From NCBI GenBank assembly GCA_021647535.1, contig JAKIUO010000029.1, positions 1 to 20,469 of the forward strand: a stretch of 20,469 nt of DNA, read 5' to 3'. This DNA is from Hyphomicrobiaceae bacterium. GTDB lineage: Bacteria > Pseudomonadota > Alphaproteobacteria > Rhizobiales > JAKIUO01. The notes under the pieces were generated by a model. The model was not told the origin of the DNA. It worked only from the letters and a program-made list of their open reading frames with translations, and searched no databases. The position numbers were made by a program, and so were the translations under genes. Shown one piece after another: positions 7,290-13,485 of this stretch (the first letter of the stretch is position 1; each line of letters begins with the position of its first letter).

Positions 7290-9479
7290 ATGTCGCAAGA
7301 AGGTCAGATGAGGGGGCAGATCGCTCCAATATCGCGGTCCAGCCCTGCGCGTTTTTTCAACAGGGAGCTTTCCTGGTTGCACTTTAACAAGCGTGTTCTG
7401 GAAGAAGCTGATAATCCTCGCCATCCCTTACTGGAGCGTTTGCGTTTCTTATCCATATCGGGTTCCAATCTGGATGAGTTTTATATGGTGCGGGTGGCGG
7501 GCCTGCGCGGCCAGCTGGAAGCGGGGGTCGAGAAACGCTCGCAAGATGGCCTCACTCCGAATGAGCAATTGCACAAAATCAGCGCCATGGTTTTTGATCT
7601 CAACGCCGATCAGGCCCATATCTGGGCCAAGCTGCGTGCTGAATTATCACAGCGCGATTTTCATATTCTTGGTGAAAAGGACCTCGACAAGTCTGACAGG
7701 CTTTGGCTTGAGCAACATTTTATGGAACAGATTTTCCCCGTCTTGACGCCGATTGCTGTCGATCCGGTGCTGCCGTTTCCTTTTGTTCCCAATATGGGGC
7801 TTACGCTGGGACTTGATCTGTTTAAAAGCGATGACCCCGAACAGGGCATGTATGCGTTGTTGCCCATCCCAAGCCAGCTGTCCCGTTTCATACGTCTGCA
7901 CGAGGACAAAGACAGGGGGGCTCCAGAAACCATTCGCTTTATCCGTCTGGAAACTGTGGTGGCGCTGTTTATCAATGAGCTGTTTCCGGGCTACCGGGTG
8001 CGGGCCAGAGGGGCGTTTCGGGTGTTGCGCGATAGTGATGTCGAGCTGGCCGAAAAGGCTGAAGATCTGGTGCTTTCCTATGAAAGCGCCCTCAAAAAAC
8101 GTCGCCGTGGCCAGGCCATACGGCTGGAAATAGAAAAAACGACACCGGAACATTTGCGGGACTTTGTCATCAGGGAATTACAGGTCAGCCAAAAAGAAAT
8201 CTATGTGCAAGACAGTATGGTCGGCCTGTCAGATATTTCCCAGCTTATTATCAAGGATCGAGCGGAGTTGTTATTTGCTCCTTATACACCAAGCTACCCC
8301 AAGCGCATCCGTGAGCTGGACGGGGATATATTTGCGACCATTGCGCAAAAAGAGCTGATTGTTCATCACCCCTATGAAAGTTTCAAGGTGGTGCTTGATT
8401 TTCTGCGTCAGGCGGCGGTCGATCCTGATGTTCTATCAATAAAATGGACCCTTTACCGGACCAGCGATGACAGTGCGATCATAAAAGCCCTGAAGGAAGC
8501 GGCAGAAGCTGGCAAGTCGGTGACGGCCATCATCGAGCTGAAAGCACGCTTTGACGAAGAAGCCAATATTCGCTGGGCCAGGGATCTGGAAAGTGTGGGC
8601 GTGCATGTGCTCTATGGTTTTACAAAATTGAAAACCCATGCCAAGCTCAGCCAGATTGTCCGCCGTGAAAAGGGTACGCTGAAAAGCTATATTCATATCG
8701 GCACCGGCAATTATCATCCTGTGACCGCCAAGGTTTACACGGATCTGTCCTATTTCACCGATAATGAGGCGATTGCCCGCGATGTCACGCGCATCTTCAA
8801 CTATGTGACGAGTTACGCCAAACCGGACCGGCTGGAGGTTATGTCTATTTCTCCCCATGGCATCAGGGACCGCCTGCTTGATCATATCCGTGAGGAAATC
8901 TATCACGCCAGAGCCGGACGCCCCGCCTCTATCTGGCTCAAGATGAATGCTTTGGTGGATGACCAGACTATTGATCTGCTTTATGAGGCCAGTTGCTCTG
9001 GTGTCAGCATTGACCTTATCATTCGCGGGATTTGCTGCTTGCGTCCAGGTGTGCCGGGGCTTTCTGACAATATTCGCGTGAAATCGATCATTGGCCGTTT
9101 TCTGGAACATGCCCGCATTTACTGTTTTGGAGCCGGGCATGGATTGCCATCACAAAAGTCTGTCATTTACATCAGTTCTGCCGATATGATGCAGCGTAAC
9201 CTTGATCGCCGTGTAGAATCCATGGTGCCCATTCTTGAGTCTCGCCTGCATCAACAGGTGCAAGACCAGATCATGCAGGCAAATCTGGCGGATACGGAGC
9301 AAAGCTGGCATATATTATCCAACGGGGTTTCAAAGCGCTTCATATTGCCAGAGGAAGACAAAGCGTTTAACGCTCATAATTATTTCATGAAGTGTCCCAG
9401 CCTGTCTGGGCAGGGAAGGTCTGGGCAGGGAAAATCTCGTGAGGAGAGTTTTCCTGAAAAGAGCAAAAACGAAAAATGA
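7290..9479 (+). CDS. ppk1: Polyphosphate kinase 1
   Basis: Ppk1 reversibly transfers the terminal phosphate of ATP onto a growing inorganic polyphosphate chain, usually at the membrane face. The 729-residue length is normal. The N-terminal domain opens with RFFNRELSWLHFNKRVLEEA and SGSNLDEFYMVRVAGL. The two catalytic histidines of the PLD-like domains are at His450 (KLKTHAKLS, the autophosphorylated residue) and His469 (YIHIGTGNYH). They are 19 residues apart, as in E. coli (435 and 454). The C-terminal part has DLIIRGICCLRPGVPGLS and SADMMQRNLDRRVE. I chose the ATG at 7290 because GGAG lies 8 bases upstream; the TTG 54 bases earlier adds an atypical leader. A polar, low-complexity tail ends the protein. 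ppx follows after 12 bases, so synthesis and breakdown of polyphosphate are probably co-transcribed. Confidence 0.96.
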   Translation: MSQEGQMRGQIAPISRSSPARFFNRELSWLHFNKRVLEEADNPRHPLLERLRFLSISGSNLDEFYMVRVAGLRGQLEAGVEKRSQDGLTPNEQLHKISAMVFDLNADQAHIWAKLRAELSQRDFHILGEKDLDKSDRLWLEQHFMEQIFPVLTPIAVDPVLPFPFVPNMGLTLGLDLFKSDDPEQGMYALLPIPSQLSRFIRLHEDKDRGAPETIRFIRLETVVALFINELFPGYRVRARGAFRVLRDSDVELAEKAEDLVLSYESALKKRRRGQAIRLEIEKTTPEHLRDFVIRELQVSQKEIYVQDSMVGLSDISQLIIKDRAELLFAPYTPSYPKRIRELDGDIFATIAQKELIVHHPYESFKVVLDFLRQAAVDPDVLSIKWTLYRTSDDSAIIKALKEAAEAGKSVTAIIELKARFDEEANIRWARDLESVGVHVLYGFTKLKTHAKLSQIVRREKGTLKSYIHIGTGNYHPVTAKVYTDLSYFTDNEAIARDVTRIFNYVTSYAKPDRLEVMSISPHGIRDRLLDHIREEIYHARAGRPASIWLKMNALVDDQTIDLLYEASCSGVSIDLIIRGICCLRPGVPGLSDNIRVKSIIGRFLEHARIYCFGAGHGLPSQKSVIYISSADMMQRNLDRRVESMVPILESRLHQQVQDQIMQANLADTEQSWHILSNGVSKRFILPEEDKAFNAHNYFMKCPSLSGQGRSGQGKSREESFPEKSKNEK

Positions 9480-9491
9480 TGAGAGGGCTGT

Positions 9492-11051
9492 ATGGGGAAT
9501 GACAAGGGGCTGGAAACAGGCGTTTACAAGAAAAAAAAGAAGAAGAAAAAGCGGAAAAACAAGCCGGTAGCGATTATTGATATTGGTTCGAACTCTGTAC
9601 GACTGGTTATCTTTGATAGCGCCAGGCGCAGTCCTGACACCCTGTTTAACGAAAAAATTTCCTGTGGTCTTGGCCGCGAGATCGCCTCCACCGGGCGTCT
9701 GCCTGACAAAGCTGTGGAGCGCGCCCTTGAAGCTCTGACCCGGTTTCGGGCCATTGCTGACCGTATCGGTGCCAAAAAAATACATGTCATTGCCACTGCA
9801 GCGGCCAGAGAAGCTGAAAATGGTCCTGATTTTTTGACCTGGGCGCAGGGCATTTGCGGCTCGAAAATCCAGCTCTTGTCGGGGCGCGGTGAAGCTGAAA
9901 TGGCTGCCAACGGCGTCATGGCGGGTATGCATCATGCCGATGGGCTGGCAGGGGATATGGGCGGTGGTAGCCTTGAGCTCATAGATATTGATGAGGGGGT
10001 GCTGGTCGGCGGTGACACCTTGCCGCTTGGCAGCTTGCGCATGATGGATATCACCAAAGGGGATATGCAAAAGGCCAAAGAATTTATTGATGAGCACCTG
10101 GCGACCATCGACTGGCTTTCCAGAGGAAAAGGCCGCCCGTTTTACGCGGTTGGTGGCACTTGGCGCGCCATGGCACGGCTTTATATGAAGCAATATGACT
10201 ATCCGTTGCATGTCATGCATAATTTTTCGATTGATGCGGATGAAGCCCATCGCTTTGCCGATTTCGTTTCTTACAAAATTCTCAAATCTCCAGAAACGCT
10301 GCTCGGGTTTGATGAGCTGTCAAAAGTGCGTCAAAGCACCTTGCCCTATGGCGCTTTGCTGATGGAGCGGGTGATCCGAAAAATCGAACCCTCAAAGATC
10401 ATCACATCGTCTTTTGGAGTGCGCGAGGGCTTGTTATTCAGCCTGTTGCGACCCGGCGAGCGCAAGCGTGATCCCCTTATTGCGGCTTGTGAGGATCTGG
10501 CGGAAATGCGGGCGCGTTGTCCAAAGCACGGACGCGAGCTTTGCGAATGGACTGACAAGCTGTTTATGCAAGAAGAAAGCCTTGAAACAGAGGAAGAAAA
10601 GCGTTTGCGTTACGCCGCTTGTCTTTTGTCGGACATTGGCTGGCGCTCTCATCCAGATTATCGAAGTATGCAGACCCTTGATTTTGTCGCTTATGCCTCA
10701 TTTTCGGGCATCGACCATGCGGGCCGGGTTTTTCTGGCTTTGACGCAGTTTTTTCGTCATGCGGGGGTCAAAGAAGAGCCTGATGCGGCGATTATTGATC
10801 TGCTTGATGAGCGCGCCCTGCAACGCGCGCGCATCATCGGGGCGGCAATCCGGGTGGCCACTATGGTATCAGCAGCGCTTCCCGGCTTGATGGAGAACAC
10901 CCCCATTTTGCTTGACGAAGATCGGCTCTATCTGACCTTGTCGAGTGAAAATGCTGTCCTTGAAGGGGAGAGGCTGCAAAAACGGCTTGGTGTTTTAGCC
11001 AAATTGCTGGGGTGCAAACCGGTGGTACGTGTCGAACACGAACTGGTTTAA
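9492..11051 (+). CDS. ppx: Exopolyphosphatase / GppA-type phosphatase
   Basis: A 519-residue member of the Ppx/GppA branch of the sugar kinase/Hsp70/actin fold, which removes terminal phosphates from polyphosphate or hydrolyses pppGpp. Phosphate-1 motif IIDIGSNSVRLVIF (28-41), the family stretch VIATAAAREAENG, and phosphate-2 motif GDMGGGSLELI (from 154) are present. A helical C-terminal domain (about 310-519) follows. ATG 9492 is preceded by GAGAGGG. Residues 13-22 are an unusual basic run (eight lysines, then RK), encoded by a purine-only tract that contains eight consecutive A (9531-9538). The position after ppk1 favours exopolyphosphatase, but GppA activity cannot be excluded. Confidence 0.92.
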   Translation: MGNDKGLETGVYKKKKKKKKRKNKPVAIIDIGSNSVRLVIFDSARRSPDTLFNEKISCGLGREIASTGRLPDKAVERALEALTRFRAIADRIGAKKIHVIATAAAREAENGPDFLTWAQGICGSKIQLLSGRGEAEMAANGVMAGMHHADGLAGDMGGGSLELIDIDEGVLVGGDTLPLGSLRMMDITKGDMQKAKEFIDEHLATIDWLSRGKGRPFYAVGGTWRAMARLYMKQYDYPLHVMHNFSIDADEAHRFADFVSYKILKSPETLLGFDELSKVRQSTLPYGALLMERVIRKIEPSKIITSSFGVREGLLFSLLRPGERKRDPLIAACEDLAEMRARCPKHGRELCEWTDKLFMQEESLETEEEKRLRYAACLLSDIGWRSHPDYRSMQTLDFVAYASFSGIDHAGRVFLALTQFFRHAGVKEEPDAAIIDLLDERALQRARIIGAAIRVATMVSAALPGLMENTPILLDEDRLYLTLSSENAVLEGERLQKRLGVLAKLLGCKPVVRVEHELV

Positions 11052-11086
11052 TACCAGCCTGCAAAAATCCAGACTTTCTCTGCGTT

Positions 11087-11333
11087 CCCTGAGGCCCCCC
11101 CCGGGGCCATTCAATTCTCAGGCAACTCGCTTCGCGAATGGGCTATCGCCCACACCCATTCGGGGAAAGCCTCCCCGAACCCCTGCTTTTTTTACTTTCA
11201 AATAGAAAAACGGGAGGTTTGGAGGGTGGCCCTCCAGCGGGGTCCAGCGCTCAAATAGCGTAGCGGTAGCGCAAAATATAAAGGGCTGGCCCCGTCGCGG
11301 AGCGAGGCTACGTTAGAATTGAATTGCCCTGAG
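11087..11333. repeat. Structured ~240-bp inverted-repeat element (MITE-like) between ppx and rnd
   Basis: Most of this otherwise empty 331-base gap is a palindromic element. The outer arms are ATTCAATTCT (11109-11118) with AGAATTGAAT (11315-11324). Inner arms CTCGCTTCGCGA (11126-11137) and TCGCGGAGCGAG (11295-11306) match 11 of 12. The identical heptamer CCCTGAG sits at both ends (11087-11093 and 11327-11333), as a target-site duplication would. Inside are further small hairpins: GGCCCC/GGGGCC (11093-11108), CGGGGA/TCCCCG (11161-11177) and GGAGGG/CCCTCC (11221-11235). There is no coding frame, so if mobile it would need a transposase elsewhere. An alternative reading is a large bidirectional transcription-end structure for ppx and rnd. 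Confidence 0.6.
11161..11193 (+). terminator. Possible ppx terminator inside the repeat element
   Basis: A 6-bp GC stem CGGGGA/TCCCCG with a 5-base loop (11161-11177) is followed, after nine bases, by seven T (11187-11193). The gap between stem and T-run is longer than usual, so termination would be weak. Confidence 0.3.
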
Positions 11334-11382
11334 TCAACATTTTGCGGATTGGTATGACACACTGCGCCTGAGCCAATTTGCG

Positions 11383-12558
11383 CTATCCCTCTTCTGGATG
11401 AGCTGTTTTATTGATTTCGATGGCGCAAATGGCCCCATCGCGCAGGCCAAGAGAAATTTTGCCATTTTTGAGGGCAAGGGCATCGGCGCCAAACAGATCG
11501 CGCCGCCAGCCTTTCAGTGCCGCTACATCTGCTTCATCATCTAAGGCGATTTTTTCGATATCTTTGGCGTTGGCGATGATTTTGGAAGCGACATTGTGTT
11601 TGGCTGCTGTGGTTTTCAGCAAGACCTTGAGCAATTCGACGATGGCCTGTGTCTGGCTGTTCAGTCTTGGCGGGCGTTTTATGACTGGCAGCAGGTCAAG
11701 ATCAATGGCCAGCCCGCGCTGCACACCTTTCAAAAGTTCAGCGCCATAAGAAGAGCGCACAATACCTTTGGTAATCGAGCGCAGATTGCCGAGCTCACTC
11801 TCATTGGCCGGGGCCTGATTGGCAACCTCATAGAGCACATCATCTTTTACCACCCGGTTGCGTGGCAGATTTCTGGATTGCGCCGTGGCTTCGCGCCATT
11901 TCGCCAGTTCAATCAAGATGCCAAGGCGGTTCTTTTTGATATTGCGCAGTTTCAGCCTCTTCCAGGCATTGTCGGGATGCTGGATATAGAGATCAGGATT
12001 GACCAATGCCGTCATTTCTTCGGTGAGCCAGGAGGAGCGCCCCGCTTTGTTGATCTGCTCAACAAGCTTGGGATAGGCCCTGGCCAGATAGGTGACATCA
12101 GCCAGCGCGTAGGTCAATTGATGCTCATGCAAGGGACGACGACGCCAGTCGCTATATCTGGAGGTTTTATCAATAGGCGTGTTGAGAAGTTTTTGAATGA
12201 GGTCCGCATAGCCAACCTGCTCACCAAACCCGCAGACCATGGCGGCGATTTGCGTATCAAATACGGGCGCTGGCAGGGAATTTGACAGATATTGAATGAT
12301 TTCAATATCCTGGCGTGCAGCGTGAAACACCTTGGTGACCTGCTGATCGCGCATCAGTTTAAAAAAAGATTCCAGATCAAGATTTGCGGCCAGCGGGTCA
12401 ATAATGACCTCAACATCTCCGCCCGCCATTTGTATAAGGCAAAGCTCTGGCCAAAAGGTGCTCTCGCGCATGAATTCAGTGTCGACACATACGAAGTCTG
12501 TTTTTGAAAGCTCTGAACAGACCTGCTCCAGCTCATTTGTTTTTGTGATAATTTTCAT
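11383..12558 (-). CDS. rnd: Ribonuclease D
   Basis: A 3'-5' exoribonuclease that trims tRNA and other stable RNA precursors. The 391-residue protein has the DEDDy exonuclease residues: Asp26 and Glu28 in VDTEFMRE, Asp84 in FHAARQDIEII, and Tyr150/Asp154 in LTYALADVTYLA. The stretch DKTSRYSDWRRRPL, typical of the family, comes shortly before the third motif. An HRDC domain follows at about 210-290, then a less conserved C-terminal helical region. The ATG at 12558 has no clear ribosome binding site but lies just 6 bases after a TATATA box on the minus strand, so the message may be leaderless. It converges on ppx and diverges from nrdJ. Confidence 0.94.
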   Translation of the reverse strand: MKIITKTNELEQVCSELSKTDFVCVDTEFMRESTFWPELCLIQMAGGDVEVIIDPLAANLDLESFFKLMRDQQVTKVFHAARQDIEIIQYLSNSLPAPVFDTQIAAMVCGFGEQVGYADLIQKLLNTPIDKTSRYSDWRRRPLHEHQLTYALADVTYLARAYPKLVEQINKAGRSSWLTEEMTALVNPDLYIQHPDNAWKRLKLRNIKKNRLGILIELAKWREATAQSRNLPRNRVVKDDVLYEVANQAPANESELGNLRSITKGIVRSSYGAELLKGVQRGLAIDLDLLPVIKRPPRLNSQTQAIVELLKVLLKTTAAKHNVASKIIANAKDIEKIALDDEADVAALKGWRRDLFGADALALKNGKISLGLRDGAICAIEINKTAHPEEG

Positions 12559-12564
12559 CTCACA

Positions 12565-12593
12565 TATATAGCCCAGTCTTTTTTGTTTGTCTT
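12565..12593 (-). promoter_or_regulatory. Predicted rnd promoter placing transcription start at the ATG
   Basis: Read on the minus strand, AAGACA (12593-12588) and TATATA (12570-12565) are spaced by 17 bp. Six bases separate the -10 from the ATG, so transcription would begin at or next to the start codon. Confidence 0.45.
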
Positions 12594-12685
12594 GTTTTAA
12601 GCCTTCTAAAAGTGTGAATTAACAGGCTTTGGACCCTAACTTATTGAGTTTCCCCGATTCTACAGGGCTGATGTTTTCGGCAATC

Positions 12686-12712
12686 AAAAAGAGCCAGCCT
12701 GTCAAGAGGCTG
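12686..12712 (-). terminator. Possible minus-strand terminator upstream of rnd
   Basis: On the minus strand a 6-bp stem CAGCCT/AGGCTG (12712-12695, loop of six) is followed by GCTC and five T (12690-12686). No convincing minus-strand gene lies just upstream. The remainder of 12594-12857 shows no credible gene or other feature to me. Confidence 0.3.
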
Positions 12713-12857
12713 AGGTTTAAATAAAAATAATTTGTTCCCCATTTGTTTTTCCTGTATGCTGAAAGCGCGAAGACACGCTCTCGCAGATTTTGAGACAGTT
12801 TCTGTTGGCAAAAACCACAGCCCATTTCAAAACCGGTGAGGCAGGGGAAAAAACCCT

Positions 12858-13322
12858 ATGAGTCAAAGGCTCTACGCCAAAATAGTTCCGAAACGGATCA
12901 CAGATTATCCACATGATTTGAACATGACAGGAAGATACCCACAACATATAGTGCCCCATTGTCGGCCGACACACAACGACTTGTGTATTGAAAAGGAATC
13001 GGCTTATAGTGGTTTCATCAGCAGCGAGAGAACAGGTTTTGATTTCGTACTCTCAAACACTGATGAAAAAGGCTGCTATCTGGCGGAAACAATGAATTTG
13101 TCCCCTCAAATTCAAACCTTTCAACCAGATGAAAGATGCAGCGCGGAAGTAATGCGTCGTCGTTCCACAAGGTGTTGTCGCGTGGTGGTGTACCGGTCAG
13201 TTGCCGGAGTGAAAGTTGCGTTGTTTCCTTTACCGCTAAGGATGATCAGTGAAGTTGTTGTGAACGTTAAGAGTAGTGAAGTTGTAATGTGTGCCGGTCA
13301 CCGCCTCAATGAATATAGGTGA
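12858..13322 (+). CDS. Doubtful ORF overlapping the nrdJ control region
   Basis: An open frame of 154 codons with AGGGGA well spaced before its ATG. I recognise no family and see no signal peptide, membrane span or catalytic motif. Against it, the perfect DnaA box, both NrdR-like boxes and the predicted nrdJ promoter all lie within its first 51 codons, which suggests regulatory DNA. A shorter in-frame version from the ATG at 13092 (76 residues, MNLSPQIQTFQPDERCSAEV onwards, cysteine- and arginine-rich and then valine-rich) would lie downstream of that promoter and could be a leader gene of nrdJ. Neither version is secure. Confidence 0.27.
   Translation: MSQRLYAKIVPKRITDYPHDLNMTGRYPQHIVPHCRPTHNDLCIEKESAYSGFISSERTGFDFVLSNTDEKGCYLAETMNLSPQIQTFQPDERCSAEVMRRRSTRCCRVVVYRSVAGVKVALFPLPLRMISEVVVNVKSSEVVMCAGHRLNEYR
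12905..12913 (+). promoter_or_regulatory. DnaA box upstream of nrdJ
   Basis: TTATCCACA is a perfect match to the consensus DnaA box TTATNCACA. It lies about 25 bases upstream of the first NrdR-like box. DnaA is known to act at the nrdAB promoter in E. coli, so the same logic for a class II enzyme is plausible but inferred. Confidence 0.55.
12939..12986 (+). promoter_or_regulatory. Tandem NrdR boxes controlling nrdJ
   Basis: Two 16-bp palindromic sites: CCACAACATATAGTGC (12939-12954) and ACACAACGACTTGTGT (12971-12986). Inside CAC...GTG the first matches the NrdR consensus (ACACWATATATWGTGT) at 13 of 14 positions. The second has perfect ACACAA/TTGTGT arms. Their centres are 32 bp apart, about three helical turns, which is the usual arrangement for NrdR. 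NrdR is the ATP/dATP-sensing repressor of ribonucleotide reductase genes; its own gene is not in the window. Confidence 0.75.
12981..13010 (+). promoter_or_regulatory. Predicted nrdJ promoter
   Basis: TTGTGT (12981-12986) and TATAGT (13005-13010) are spaced by 18 bp. The -35 coincides with the right arm of the second NrdR-like box, so a bound repressor would block polymerase. Transcription would begin near 13017, leaving an untranslated leader of about 470 bases. A GAATC (GANTC type, the CcrM methylation site of many alphaproteobacteria) lies between the two hexamers at 12996-13000. Confidence 0.5.
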
Positions 13323-13340
13323 TTGCGCCACAGAGTACCC

Positions 13341-13415
13341 GGGAGGAATTGACACTCCCAAATTGAGCCCCTGAGCCATCTTTTGATGGTTCAGGGGAAC
13401 TGTCCAGACGGGCTC
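13341..13415 (+). promoter_or_regulatory. Structured part of the nrdJ leader RNA
   Basis: A small stem GGGAG/CTCCC (13341-13359) precedes a 13-bp hairpin, CCCCTGAGCCATC (13368-13380) with GATGGTTCAGGGG (13385-13397), which has one G-U pair and a TTTT loop. GAGCCC (13365-13370) could instead pair with GGGCTC (13410-13415), competing for the base of the long hairpin. There is no T-run, so it is not an ordinary terminator. The nrdJ start lies about 70 bases downstream. I did not find the conserved box of a cobalamin riboswitch. Confidence 0.45.
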
Positions 13416-13485
13416 TTCGTTTCATCGGGGGGATGGCCTGACTGGCACAAGGATCTATAAGAATTAGCACGCGGGGATATGAAAA

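Noticed and set aside
9330..10250. 306-codon minus-strand open frame across ppk1 and ppx
   Set aside because: It is antisense to two strongly conserved genes and resembles no family.
12619..12825. 68-codon minus-strand ORF upstream of rnd
   Set aside because: No ribosome binding site and no recognisable family; a possible minus-strand terminator lies inside it.
13017..13485. Cobalamin riboswitch in the nrdJ leader
   Set aside because: I looked for the conserved B12 box and the GC-rich core upstream of nrdJ and saw neither. The stems present do not form the known architecture.
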